DNA from: STD2-102 sp964414205
GTDB lineage: Bacteria; Bacillota; Clostridia; Christensenellales; CAG-917
DNA length: 47,083 bases
Direction of reading: 5' to 3'
NCBI GenBank assembly: GCA_964414205.1
Contig: CAYPVP010000004.1
Span: 1 to 47,083 of the forward strand
In this document: one piece after another, positions 9,401-16,769 of the stretch
Numbering within the stretch: position 1 is the stretch's first letter
Layout: each line of letters starts with the position of its first letter
Made by a program: the position numbers and the translations under genes
The notes under the pieces: generated by a model
Databases searched by the model: none
Told to the model about the DNA's origin: nothing
The model's input: the letters and a program-made list of their open reading frames with translations, nothing else

Positions 9401-9612
9401 TCTATTTCTATGAAGTTTTGCACTATAAATATGATTCTGTCACAGACACCTACACTGTCACAAATGATGCTTTGAACGATGATGCAACCAAAGGTGCAAT
9501 TGTCAAAAAAGGCGAAGATATGGAAAAATTTATGGCAAAAGGTTGGGCAAGTTCAAAAATTGCTGTTGAAGCAGGAATAACACTTTTGTATCAACCACAA
9601 ACAAAGGCATAA
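6451..9612 (+). CDS. Large (1053 aa) surface lipoprotein of unknown function
   Basis: Begins with a lipoprotein signal ending Leu-Val-Gly-Cys (Cys25), then a Gly-rich spacer (about 28-41). The rest is beta-rich, with hydrophobic/polar alternation and repeated short patterns of the kind x-Tyr-Tyr-Phe-Leu-Asn-x5-Ile-Tyr-Phe-Asp-Tyr and Leu-Ser-Ile-Tyr-Asn-Asn. The same pattern marks the repeat domains of the giant lipoprotein at 39132, so I think the two are distant paralogues (inference from motif style and composition). The C-terminal part has Tyr-rich segments and an Asp/Lys-rich stretch. No enzyme motif or anchoring signal other than the lipid was found. AGGAGG precedes the ATG at ideal spacing and the promoter is perfect consensus, so it is probably abundant on the cell surface. 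Confidence 0.85.
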   Translation: MKKFDYKKVMVALMTLIMVFALVGCGNKGGGGGGETPGGGGTTPPVSTSITADTYFTGLWNSFKTLGKTAIADGSNWKAEFGFAINGTATKLDKTVINVKNHLDIAVVYDRNNGQDTAVKLALSDISGSTPVNVLTTYYFLNDPTKIYFDYYGQKIIFPFVADSQLNGNANSTFYVALNSFLTKKMEKGPFAGKSFDDVLNETLVKKMGTDSFGIDGIVGGLVQTTGFDLVGLLNKVAGILNMPTVSSPELLPFLKQLGGAVLTEINAKPNNKVADGLTYSANLNSFIVGILNSFVGGFLQNSTVSLSFDTDKNLSFIDNFAINIEKENLNSHNIKLNMVVDKFAITEATESDKTLAIGDKTQFSADAGIELNTEISLAQGLLKFNIAESTKTKFQAVASAFIDANFAKLGIDTDGKTIESVPELYDMPSSLEGKLRIEANGKIDLLKTDSKTKAFINIYYTPIAGTEVKVGEASFVMNEQVIGTENWQKHQTGTLKIWFNVDGFAKNVGLTNEENIAKIARDYIMAQIIMKQATNTIKFDANGVVVDGAGNYVPVEVRNDLYKSNIAIIRNLMNGIATDANTFIVEGLEIQTYIWDILNVPDQTFIVGVDDASEKVFTANSSWDTTDENGYVFEKIASSQFQAKVDLMQTVATILRAVTFNGDLTVGSSTLSVKDLFYNNGSTAFGIFSKKLGNFLGNVPIETFTDINDYYAWLFMGNQEVVNKMTDGGVIGAIKVVDYLETHPKANKFYVNKKGILTRSNGKETIADSKYLINVTVNGMELKQVRYYALEKSTSVQTIEANCNSISSLGVPTGKWFYQNSSTISKSEMQKMWQIANYEVGDKADTVETEILKADELTKLKISDIKALQTGLMPLYMKEITAGSGLFENVALKDYFTTCLDLRAKLTIKKHDDSTINMYLSIYNNKSEEIAKIDMLNGKNGIKIVTNYSSLAKLEQTHLDFTNANANVAIDNSAYGESIRKDFYFYEVLHYKYDSVTDTYTVTNDALNDDATKGAIVKKGEDMEKFMAKGWASSKIAVEAGITLLYQPQTKA

Positions 9613-9713
9613 AAATTTGTGAAAAAGATTTTTGATTTGCATTTTCAAAACTTGTTTTGCTAGACAAAAAAGAGATTGAAAGATTGTGCAAACCTAATCG
9701 ATTTGAAACTATG

Positions 9714-9744
9714 CAAAAGGACTCAATGAGTCCTTTTGTTTTTT
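9714..9744 (+). terminator. Rho-independent terminator
   Basis: An 11-bp perfect stem (9714-9724 with 9728-9738) and a three-base loop, then TTTTTTG. It closes the 1053-residue lipoprotein gene about 100 bp past its stop. Confidence 0.9.
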
Positions 9745-9745
9745 G

Positions 9746-10066
9746 TTTGCAAAACCAACCACCTTCCACTCAAATTTTGGTTTAATAATGCTCCACGCAC
9801 ACTCGTTTTTTATTTCATCAAGTCAACCACACAACGCACCAATCTATTTTGCTTGTCAAGAAAGTCATACAAAAACCAATTTATTTTTGCTTTCAAACTC
9901 TTGGCACAATCAAAATTACTTCATACCAATTTACACACTCAATTTTGGTTTAATGCAAAATTCAAATCAGTCAATTTTGGCTTTAAGCAAGAAAACACAC
10001 CAATCAATTTACTATCAAGTCACCCACTCAACAAACCAATCTATTTTTGCATTTTGTTTGTGCTGT
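9746..10066. repeat. Noncoding tract with a dispersed ACCAATYTA-TTTTGC motif
   Basis: The motif ACCAAT followed by CTATTTTTGC or a close variant recurs at about 9839, 9876, 9924, 9999 and 10035, interleaved with a second motif CTCAATTTTGGTTTAA (about 9769, 9938, 9969). Spacing is irregular, so it is not a CRISPR or simple tandem array. Two overlapping plus-strand frames cross it but both lack a ribosome site and consist of these motifs. The second motif resembles the repeat unit at 93-250. Confidence 0.5.
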
Positions 10067-10067
10067 G

Positions 10068-10096
10068 TTGACTTTGAAAATTCAATAGTTTATAAT
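10068..10096 (+). promoter_or_regulatory. Sigma-A promoter of the XRE-cupin gene
   Basis: TTGACT at 10068-10073 and TATAAT at 10091-10096, 17-bp spacer. The coding start is 28 bp after the -10 box, so the leader is very short but includes GGGGG as the ribosome site. Confidence 0.82.
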
Positions 10097-10123
10097 CAAT
10101 AACAATAAATTGTGGGGGCGTCT

Positions 10124-10690
10124 ATGTCAAACACTCAGGAAATTGCAGAACGATTGAAAGGTCTTCGTGAAATGATGGAAATTTCTACCAAAAGAATGGC
10201 AGAAGTTTGTTCAATGTCAGTGGAGCAATATGAAGAATTTGAAACTGGAAAAGTCGATTTTTCTGTGACTATGCTTTGCAAGTGCGCAGAAGAATTTGGC
10301 GTTGATGTGACTGCTTTGTTCACTGGACACACTCCAAAACTTCATGGCTATTCTGTTGTGAGAAATGGCGAAGGACTGAATGTTGAAAGAAGACATAGTT
10401 TTTCCTATCAACACCTTGCATCAAATTTTAAGGCAAGAGAAGCCGAGCCTTTTTTGGTCACTGCTCCATTCGTTCAAGAAGAGCAAAATTCACCAATCAA
10501 ACTTTCAACTCACCAAGGTCAAGAAATGGACTATGTTTTGAGTGGAAAATTGAAAGTGGTTGTTGGTGGAAAAACTGAAATTTTGAATGAGGGTGACACA
10601 ATTTTTTATGACAGCAATTTGCCTCATGGAATGATTGCCATAGACAATCAACCATGCAAGTTTTTGGCTGTTTTGATGAAAAAGAACTGA
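10124..10690 (+). CDS. XRE-family transcriptional regulator with cupin domain
   Basis: A 188-residue protein with an N-terminal helix-turn-helix of the XRE/lambda-Cro type (about 5-62) and a C-terminal cupin_2 domain (about 115-187). The cupin core shows the pattern His-x-Gly-x-Glu-Met-Asp-Tyr-Val-Leu-Ser-Gly, then a Gly-Asp-Thr-Ile and Leu-Pro-His-Gly, so metal or small-ligand binding is likely. Such regulators often control metabolic genes close to them, but here the next genes are a GNAT-like protein and GlnRS and no obvious target stands out. The ATG at 10124 follows GGGGG; a GTG at 10112 is in frame but overlaps the ribosome site. Own promoter upstream. Confidence 0.88.
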   Translation: MSNTQEIAERLKGLREMMEISTKRMAEVCSMSVEQYEEFETGKVDFSVTMLCKCAEEFGVDVTALFTGHTPKLHGYSVVRNGEGLNVERRHSFSYQHLASNFKAREAEPFLVTAPFVQEEQNSPIKLSTHQGQEMDYVLSGKLKVVVGGKTEILNEGDTIFYDSNLPHGMIAIDNQPCKFLAVLMKKN

Positions 10691-10721
10691 ATTTGAATTT
10701 TTATTCTTGATTGGGGGCAAA

Positions 10722-11096
10722 ATGTTGACAGTAGAATTTGTATCGGACAAAAATGAACTTGAAAACGCGTTTCAAATTTTGAATGTTGAAAAAATAGATG
10801 ATGTTTCAAATTTCGTTTTGTATGAAGAAAATGTGCCGATTGGAATTGCTCAATTCAAACTTGAAAACATTGTGAAGATGGTCACATTTGTTGTTCGACA
10901 AGACAAAAAAGAAAAAGGCATTGAAGATTTCTTTTTTAGAAGTTTGTTGTTCAAAATGAGTTTTTGTCCATATGTTTTGCAAATTGACACCGTTGACAAA
11001 GAATTGCAAAAATTTGGATTTGAACAAAAAAACGGCAAGATGGAATTGCAAACAAAAAATGTGGTGTTTCCATCAGATTGTGGACATCAGCATTGA
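10722..11096 (+). CDS. Small GNAT-like protein, function unknown
   Basis: A 124-residue soluble protein. The order of predicted strands and helices, the Val-Pro-Ile-Gly-Ile-Ala-Gln-Phe strand, a Val-Val-Arg-Gln-Asp-Lys-Lys-Glu-Lys-Gly-Ile turn in the place of the acetyl-CoA loop, and a late Leu-Gln-Lys-Phe-Gly-Phe-Glu segment fit a diverged GNAT acetyltransferase fold. The loop lacks the normal Gln/Arg-x-x-Gly-x-Gly/Ala spacing, so activity is doubtful. The C-terminus is Cys-Gly-His-Gln-His, possibly metal-binding. The ATG at 10722 sits after GGGGGC; an upstream TTG at 10707 would overlap this site. It is 31 bp after the XRE-cupin gene with the same style of ribosome site, so the two are probably cotranscribed. 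Confidence 0.6.
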   Translation: MLTVEFVSDKNELENAFQILNVEKIDDVSNFVLYEENVPIGIAQFKLENIVKMVTFVVRQDKKEKGIEDFFFRSLLFKMSFCPYVLQIDTVDKELQKFGFEQKNGKMELQTKNVVFPSDCGHQH

Positions 11097-11153
11097 AAAA
11101 TGAAAAAATTATAAAATTTGGAAATGAATAGAATCGATTTTAAAGGAAGCAAT

Positions 11154-12773
11154 ATGGAGAATAACAAAAGTTTTATTGATGACATAATTCAAGAAGATTT
11201 GGCAAGTGGAAAACATGACAAAATCATCACAAGATTTCCACCAGAACCAAATGGCTATTTGCACATTGGACATGCAAAAGCAATTTGCATCAATTTTGGA
11301 ATGAAAGAAAAATATCATGGAGAATGCAATTTGCGTTTTGATGACACCAATCCTTCAAAAGAAGACAATGAATATGTCGAATCTATCATGGAAGACATAA
11401 AATGGCTCGGCTTTCAATGGGACAGAGTGTTGTTTGCTTCTGACTATTTTGAAGAAATGTATAATCGTGCTGTGTTGCTCATCAAAAAAGGGCTTGCATA
11501 TGTCGATGACCAAACTGCTGAACAAATCAGTGCTAATCGTGGAACATTGACCACATCAGGAACTGACAGCCCATTTCGTAACAGAAGCATTGAAGAAAAC
11601 CTTGATTTGTTTGAAAGAATGAAAAATGGTGAATTTGCTGATGGCGAAAAGTGTTTGAGAGCAAAAGTTGACATGGCATCTCCAAACATCAACATGCGTG
11701 ACCCTGTCATCTATCGCATTTTGAGAGCAGAACATCCTCACACAGGCAACAAGTGGTTGATTTATCCAATATACGATTTTGCACACCCACTAGAAGACGC
11801 CATTGAGGGAATCACTCACTCACTTTGCTCACTTGAATTTGAAGACCACAGACCAATTTATGATTGGTTCACTCTCAATGCCGATTTTGACCCAAGACCT
11901 AGACAAATTGAATTTGCAAGACTCAATTTGACTCGTGCTGTCATGAGCAAAAGATATTTGAAAAAACTTGTTGATGGAGGCATTGTTTCAGGTTGGAACG
12001 ACCCTAGAATGAGCACTTTGTCTGGCATGAGAGAAAGAGGCTATCCACCAGAAGCAATTCGTGATTTCTGTTCTAGAATTGGCGTTTCAAAAGCAAATAG
12101 CGAAGTTGATGTTGCCATTTTGGAACATTGCGTGAGAGAAAATCTGAATGAAAATGCAACTCGTGCTATGGTTGTCAAAGAACCTTTGAAACTTGTTTTG
12201 GACAACTGGGCTGATGACAAAGTTGAAACAATAGAAATTGAAAACAATCCACAAAATGCTGATGCAGGCGTTCACACAACAAAACTTTCAAAGGAAATTT
12301 GGATTGAAAAAAGCGATTTTGAACTCAACCCTCCTCCAAAATATTTCCGATTGAAACCAAATGGAAAGGTGAGATTGAAAGGCGCTTATATTGTTGAATA
12401 TGCAAGTGTTGAACAAGATGAAAACGGCGAAGTGCTGGCCGTTCATTGCAACATCATTGAAGACAGCAAACAAGGTGGAGTCAATGCAGGAATCAAAGTC
12501 AAAGGAACAATTCATTGGGTTGATTCAAAAGAAAGTTTTGACGTGTCACTCAATCTCTATGACAGTTTGATTTTGGATGGAGATGGAGATTTTTCTGAAA
12601 GAATAAATCCAAATTCATTGGTCGTTGTCAAAGGAAAAGCAGAAAAATTTTTGCAAAATGCAAAAAAAGGCGACAGATTCCAATTTATGCGTCAAGGCTA
12701 TTTTGTGAAAAATGGTGTGGAAAATGAATTCAATTTGATTGTTGGTTTGAAAGATAGTTACAACAAAAAGTAA
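11154..12773 (+). CDS. glnS: Glutamine--tRNA ligase (GlnRS)
   Basis: Class I synthetase charging tRNA-Gln directly with glutamine. The 539-residue product shows Pro-Pro-Glu-Pro-Asn-Gly-Tyr-Leu-His-Ile-Gly-His (HIGH at 37-40), Arg-Phe-Asp-Asp-Thr-Asn-Pro, the Tyr-Asp-Phe-Ala-His-Pro segment, and Met-Ser-Lys-Arg at 264-267, followed by the beta-barrel anticodon-binding domains up to the C-terminus. Length is normal for bacterial GlnRS without extra domains. The ATG at 11154 is used because AAGGAAG lies just upstream; an earlier TTG frame start adds 12 residues unlike the family. Many Firmicutes lack GlnRS and make Gln-tRNA by GatCAB transamidation, so this gene marks a lineage that acquired the direct route. 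No T-box leader is seen. Confidence 0.95.
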   Translation: MENNKSFIDDIIQEDLASGKHDKIITRFPPEPNGYLHIGHAKAICINFGMKEKYHGECNLRFDDTNPSKEDNEYVESIMEDIKWLGFQWDRVLFASDYFEEMYNRAVLLIKKGLAYVDDQTAEQISANRGTLTTSGTDSPFRNRSIEENLDLFERMKNGEFADGEKCLRAKVDMASPNINMRDPVIYRILRAEHPHTGNKWLIYPIYDFAHPLEDAIEGITHSLCSLEFEDHRPIYDWFTLNADFDPRPRQIEFARLNLTRAVMSKRYLKKLVDGGIVSGWNDPRMSTLSGMRERGYPPEAIRDFCSRIGVSKANSEVDVAILEHCVRENLNENATRAMVVKEPLKLVLDNWADDKVETIEIENNPQNADAGVHTTKLSKEIWIEKSDFELNPPPKYFRLKPNGKVRLKGAYIVEYASVEQDENGEVLAVHCNIIEDSKQGGVNAGIKVKGTIHWVDSKESFDVSLNLYDSLILDGDGDFSERINPNSLVVVKGKAEKFLQNAKKGDRFQFMRQGYFVKNGVENEFNLIVGLKDSYNKK

Positions 12774-12801
12774 TAAATTGCATAACAAAACCAAAAAATA
12801 G

Positions 12802-12830
12802 AAGCAATAGTTTGGACTATTGCTTTTTTT
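12802..12830 (+). terminator. Rho-independent terminator after glnS
   Basis: A 10-bp perfect stem (12802-12811 with 12816-12825), TTGG loop, then five T. Located about 30 bp after the GlnRS stop. Confidence 0.9.
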
Positions 12831-12898
12831 ATTTTGAAAAATAGACATAATATTGTGCGTTTCAACAAATTGTAAAAAAATCTAAATGCAAAATACTA

Positions 12899-12927
12899 TT
12901 GAAAATTGATTTTGCACAATGTATAAT
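12899..12927 (+). promoter_or_regulatory. Sigma-A promoter of the zinc-ribbon gene
   Basis: TTGAAA at 12899-12904 and TATAAT at 12922-12927 with a 17-bp spacer, preceded by the glnS terminator, so the zinc-ribbon/membrane pair is an independent unit. Confidence 0.75.
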
Positions 12928-12994
12928 TATTTTGATAAAGTATATTTTTTTGATGGCGTATTCAAATTGAAAAATAGAAAAAAGGAGCAAAATT

Positions 12995-14041
12995 ATGTTT
13001 TACTGCAAAAAATGTGGAAATGAAGTGAATGCTGGCAATGTTCATTGTTCAAATTGTGGTGCTGACGTTTTTGACAACTATGAAGTTGTTTGCGAAAAAT
13101 GTGGCAAACGAAATGCTGGTGGCAGTAAATTTTGTTCTGACTGTGGGGCTAGCCTTGCTGTGATTCGCAAGCCTGTTTGTGTGATTTGTGGTGCTGTCAA
13201 CGAACAAGGTGCAAAATTTTGTTCCAGTTGTGGCAGTTTGATGATGGTTTCAGAAGAAACACATAGTTTTGAAGACATCATAAAATTTCACAAATTGAAA
13301 ATGGACGCAACATCAGACAATGCTAGACAAGAAGAATTTGAAAAAGCACAAACCTCCAAGCGACTTGAAAAACTTGCCGAGGCTGAACTTGAAGTAGAAA
13401 AAGAAATTGAAAACAAAAAGAAAGATTTTGATGAATATGTGTCTTTGCAAAGTTTGAAATTGAAAAAATATAAAATTGCTCTTGAAAATGAACCAAGTTT
13501 TGAACATAAAAAACTTGCAAAAATGAGCGAAGAAGTTTCAAAATTTGCTCGATTTGTTGAAAAACCATATGAAAAATTGTCGGAAATTGAAAAAGCAAGA
13601 ACATATGCCGTTTGCCCTGTTTGTGGTGCAAAAAACACTTTGAATGATGAAAATTGCTATGCTTGTGGAAGAAATTTCAATCGCTCAATAGAACTTTTGA
13701 AAAAAGGGCTTTTGATTCGCATGCCAAACTATGGCAAGATTGAGGAATATACCATTTCAAAAGCAGACATTGACATTGAACCAAAAAGAATTGAATTTGA
13801 TGACATTGTTGCAAACAAAGAAGAATTGAAATCTGATGAAGAAAAACTGAAAAAAGTCATCAACGTTGATGAAAAATCTGCAACATTGGAAAACGAAAAA
13901 AGAAAGAATGTTCAAAACAACTTTGGAATTGGACAAGCCTCTCAGCCTATTGTTCAGCCTGTTGCTTTTGTGCCATATGTAACAAACGACCCAAAATTGA
14001 TAAAGAGTTTGAATCCATTTCAAGAAGGGGGCAAAAAATGA
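12995..14041 (+). CDS. Multi zinc-ribbon, coiled-coil protein
   Basis: A 348-residue soluble protein. Three zinc ribbons are stacked at the N-terminus (about 4-21, 33-50 and 62-79), each Cys-x2-Cys ... Cys-x2-Cys. A long charged coiled coil follows (about 90-200, Glu/Lys-rich), then a fourth ribbon (Cys-Pro-Val-Cys ... Cys-Tyr-Ala-Cys, about 208-225) and a disordered Asn/Gln/Pro-rich tail. No catalytic motif is visible. A good ribosome site (AAAGGAG) precedes the ATG. Its stop codon overlaps the start of the membrane protein downstream by four bases, which implies translational coupling; an adaptor or regulatory partner of that membrane protein is my inference. Confidence 0.85.
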   Translation: MFYCKKCGNEVNAGNVHCSNCGADVFDNYEVVCEKCGKRNAGGSKFCSDCGASLAVIRKPVCVICGAVNEQGAKFCSSCGSLMMVSEETHSFEDIIKFHKLKMDATSDNARQEEFEKAQTSKRLEKLAEAELEVEKEIENKKKDFDEYVSLQSLKLKKYKIALENEPSFEHKKLAKMSEEVSKFARFVEKPYEKLSEIEKARTYAVCPVCGAKNTLNDENCYACGRNFNRSIELLKKGLLIRMPNYGKIEEYTISKADIDIEPKRIEFDDIVANKEELKSDEEKLKKVINVDEKSATLENEKRKNVQNNFGIGQASQPIVQPVAFVPYVTNDPKLIKSLNPFQEGGKK

Positions 14042-14823
14042 AGGATGACAGTTTTGAAGTAGATGAAAATGAAATTGACATGTCCCCAATTCAAAATGAA
14101 CAATTCTTCAATCGAGAACCTGTTGTTTTGCCACCAATTGTTCAACCTTTGATTTTGAATGCAAGTGTAAACGCACAATCAAATTCACAAACAAGTGCGC
14201 AACCAAATTTTTATCAATCAAAAAATGGACCTGTTGAGTTGTGGACTCCTGCCCAAATCAAAAAGCGTAGAATTCGCAATTTGGTTTCAGGAATTTTGAT
14301 GTTTGTCAATTCTTTGCTCATCATTTTGTTGTTTGTGCTTTCATTTTCACCAATTTCGCAATCATTGGGCGGTTTTTACAGCATAGTTCCGTTTTTCAAG
14401 TTTGAAGGGACTTTGAATGTCATTGACTCGCTCTATATGTTCTTTTCCAATTTGGCAGTGGCATCAACATCTTGGAAACTTGCTTTGCCATCATTTTTGT
14501 TGGTTGTTTCTTTGATTTTTGTGCTTGTGAACACTGGCGAGGCTATTGCAAACATGTGCTGGCGAACAAGAGGAATCAGCACGATTGGTGGAAGTTTTGT
14601 GTCACTTTTGTTTGCAATAATACCATTTTTTATGGCAATCATTGGTGCAGAAACTTTGCTTGGCTATCCAAAAGTTCCTGTTGCAGAAATGTTTGCAAAT
14701 TTGAGCGCTCCAACATCAAATTCGGCAATAATTATGTTTGTGTTTGCTGAAAATTTGCTTATGTCAATTTTGTGTGCTATAATCAAAGCACCAAAACCTA
14801 AGTCGGTTTCTATCTATCGCTAG
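14038..14823 (+). CDS. Four-helix membrane protein coupled to the zinc-ribbon gene
   Basis: A 261-residue protein with a disordered, acidic then Asn/Gln-rich N-terminus (1-75), a basic patch Lys-Lys-Arg-Arg-Ile-Arg (about 81-86) and four predicted membrane helices (about 91-108, 155-175, 190-210, 228-248). The loop after helix 2 contains Cys-Trp-Arg-Thr-Arg-Gly. I recognise no family. The ATG overlaps the preceding stop codon (ATGA arrangement), so the two proteins are made together, and the long N-terminal tail could be what the zinc-ribbon protein contacts. It ends before a GC-rich hairpin. Confidence 0.8.
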   Translation: MKDDSFEVDENEIDMSPIQNEQFFNREPVVLPPIVQPLILNASVNAQSNSQTSAQPNFYQSKNGPVELWTPAQIKKRRIRNLVSGILMFVNSLLIILLFVLSFSPISQSLGGFYSIVPFFKFEGTLNVIDSLYMFFSNLAVASTSWKLALPSFLLVVSLIFVLVNTGEAIANMCWRTRGISTIGGSFVSLLFAIIPFFMAIIGAETLLGYPKVPVAEMFANLSAPTSNSAIIMFVFAENLLMSILCAIIKAPKPKSVSIYR

Positions 14824-14843
14824 GTTTCAAAAGAATAAATTTT

Positions 14844-14867
14844 GGGCGACCCGATGGTCGCCCGTTT
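14844..14867 (+). terminator. GC-rich hairpin before walJ
   Basis: An 8-bp perfect stem GGGCGACC/GGTCGCCC with a CGAT loop, 20 bp after the membrane-protein stop and 13 bp before the walJ start. The trailing run is only GTTT, so termination may be partial, allowing readthrough into the walJ operon. Confidence 0.6.
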
Positions 14868-14876
14868 AGGTTTGAT

Positions 14877-15671
14877 ATGTCATTTAAAATTAGTTCGCTT
14901 GCAAGTGGAAGCAAAGGCAATTCCATTTTGGTGAGCAACGGAAAAACAAACATACTTGTTGACGCTGGAATTTCGTTTTCAAGAATCAAAAGAGGACTTC
15001 AAGACTTCAATTTGTCTGTTGAAGACTTGAATGGCGTCGTCATCACTCATGAACACAGCGACCATATCGCAGGCCTTCCAATGCTGTCAAAATGTGTCAA
15101 GATTTTTGCACATGAAAAAACTGCAAATGCCATTGTTCAAAAAGGAAAAATGACTGATGAGGCGTTTTGTCATGTGGACTATTTTGAAAACGGTTTCAAC
15201 TTGGGTGACATTTTTGTTTCGCCATTCCGAATTCCACATGATGCAGTCTATCCTCTTGCCTACGCATTTTACAGCAAGGGACAAAAAATCGCTGTTGCGA
15301 CCGACATTGGACACGCAAATCGTGGAGTTTTGAACAATTTGACAAGTTGCAACATTTTGTTTTTGGAAGCAAATCATGATGAAGAAATGTTGCGAACAGG
15401 AAAATATCCTGAAATGCTCAAAAAGAGAATTTTGGGTGACAATGGACACCTTTCAAATTCAACATCAGGCAAAATTGTTGAAAATGTGCTTGGAAATCGT
15501 TTGGAAAGAGTCATTTTGGGGCACCTTTCAGAAGAAAACAACACTGCCAAAATGGCATTTGACACTGTCGCAAAAAGCATGGAAAGATGTGGTGTGCAAC
15601 TTGGAAAAGATGTTTGCCTTGAAGTGGCAACTCAAAACATAAAAACAAAATTTTTTGAAGTGGAACGATGA
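14877..15671 (+). CDS. walJ: Metallo-beta-lactamase-fold exonuclease-like protein WalJ/YycJ
   Basis: A 264-residue MBL-fold protein of the YycJ/WalJ family, a predicted nuclease (5'-3' exonuclease activity is reported for relatives) linked to DNA replication and repair and genetically to the WalKR wall-stress system. It opens with the family signature Leu-Ala-Ser-Gly-Ser-Lys-Gly-Asn-Ser, then the metal motif Thr-His-Glu-His-Ser-Asp-His (about 57-63), a later Ala-Thr-Asp-Ile-Gly-His, and Leu-Gly-His-Leu-Ser near the end. In B. subtilis yycJ is followed by htrC and rlmH; here two CPBP proteases occupy the middle. Its stop overlaps the next start by four bases. No walK or walR is in the window. 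Confidence 0.93.
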   Translation: MSFKISSLASGSKGNSILVSNGKTNILVDAGISFSRIKRGLQDFNLSVEDLNGVVITHEHSDHIAGLPMLSKCVKIFAHEKTANAIVQKGKMTDEAFCHVDYFENGFNLGDIFVSPFRIPHDAVYPLAYAFYSKGQKIAVATDIGHANRGVLNNLTSCNILFLEANHDEEMLRTGKYPEMLKKRILGDNGHLSNSTSGKIVENVLGNRLERVILGHLSEENNTAKMAFDTVAKSMERCGVQLGKDVCLEVATQNIKTKFFEVER

Positions 15672-16768
15672 AAAACAATTTGAAAAAACAAAATTTTAAT
15701 GTCTATGACAGTGGTTTCGCTTTTGCGCTTGCCTATGGGGTGATGGCACTCATGCAAATCATTTGTGTTGAAGCATTCCGTGGAAATTCCAACGATTTTG
15801 GTGGAATTGCCATTGCAAACTGGGTGATTTTGGCGTTGAATCAAGTTGCCATTTTGATTGCCCTTGTTGGCTATTCTTTTGCACGCAAGACAAATTTTTT
15901 GCATGCCACAAAATTGAACGTCGCTCCAAATTGGAAACAAGTTTTGTTGATTCCGTTCATTTCGCTTGCTTGCATTCTTGCTTTTTTGCCACTTTCTGAA
16001 ATGTTTTCTGCATTGCTCCAATTGATGGGCTTTGAAAACCCAATGCAAGTTGCTACATCATCAAATTTGGGAGTTTATTTTTTAAATTTGTTTGTTGTGG
16101 CATTGTTGCCTGCAATTTCAGAAGAACTTTTGATGCGTGGTGTTGTTGTTTCAGGGTTTAGAGAGCGAACACCTGCTTTTGCAATTTTGGTTTCTTCGTT
16201 GATTTTTTCTTTGATGCACCAAAACCCTGCTCAAACAATTCATCAATTCTTGTTTGGAATTGTGCTTTGTCTTGTGTTTTTGTTTTCAGAATCAATCTAC
16301 ATTCCAATGCTACTGCACTTCTTCAACAATTTCATTGCAATCACTGTTTCCACATTTGCAACTTCAAGTTTGCTTGTTGGGCTTGGCAACATGATTTGGC
16401 TTGTTTATGTTGCAATGTTGATTGTTGGACTTTTTGTTTTGTCATTCTTGCTCTATTGTTTCTTTTTGTTTTCTCCAAAACGCAAAGAAGCCGACAAACT
16501 TGTTGTGCAGTCTCAAACCGAAGAATTTTCTTTCAAAATTGTTGAAGAAGAAAAGCCAAAAACCAAAATTGGAATTGCAAAATCAGATTTCCATTTTTTC
16601 CGTTTTTTTGCTGGAATGTTCACTGGCTCAACTTGGAAAAAACTAAAATACATTTTGACTGATGAAAGAACTGGCGTTTCAAAATCTCCAAAAGACTGTT
16701 TCACTGTTTGGCTGGTGGTTGCAGTTTTGGCAATAATGTGGATTGTTGCTTTGGTAAAAGGAATTTGA
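15668..16768 (+). CDS. CPBP intramembrane glutamic endopeptidase (first copy)
   Basis: A 366-residue multi-spanning protein of the CAAX-protease/bacteriocin-processing (CPBP, Abi) family. All catalytic motifs are present: Glu152-Glu153-x3-Arg157, Phe-Ser-Leu-Met-His, and His-Phe-Phe-Asn-Asn. These place the active site inside the membrane. After the CPBP core there is a charged cytosolic stretch (about 278-310) and a final membrane helix. Translationally coupled to walJ (ATGA overlap) and followed two bases later by a paralogue. Substrate unknown; wall-stress or bacteriocin-type functions are known for relatives. Confidence 0.9.
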   Translation: MKNNLKKQNFNVYDSGFAFALAYGVMALMQIICVEAFRGNSNDFGGIAIANWVILALNQVAILIALVGYSFARKTNFLHATKLNVAPNWKQVLLIPFISLACILAFLPLSEMFSALLQLMGFENPMQVATSSNLGVYFLNLFVVALLPAISEELLMRGVVVSGFRERTPAFAILVSSLIFSLMHQNPAQTIHQFLFGIVLCLVFLFSESIYIPMLLHFFNNFIAITVSTFATSSLLVGLGNMIWLVYVAMLIVGLFVLSFLLYCFFLFSPKRKEADKLVVQSQTEEFSFKIVEEEKPKTKIGIAKSDFHFFRFFAGMFTGSTWKKLKYILTDERTGVSKSPKDCFTVWLVVAVLAIMWIVALVKGI

Positions 16769-16769
16769 T

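Noticed and set aside
9736..10102. Two overlapping plus-strand frames of 111 and 119 codons
   Set aside because: Both begin inside the terminator region, consist of the dispersed motif tract and overlap each other and the next promoter.
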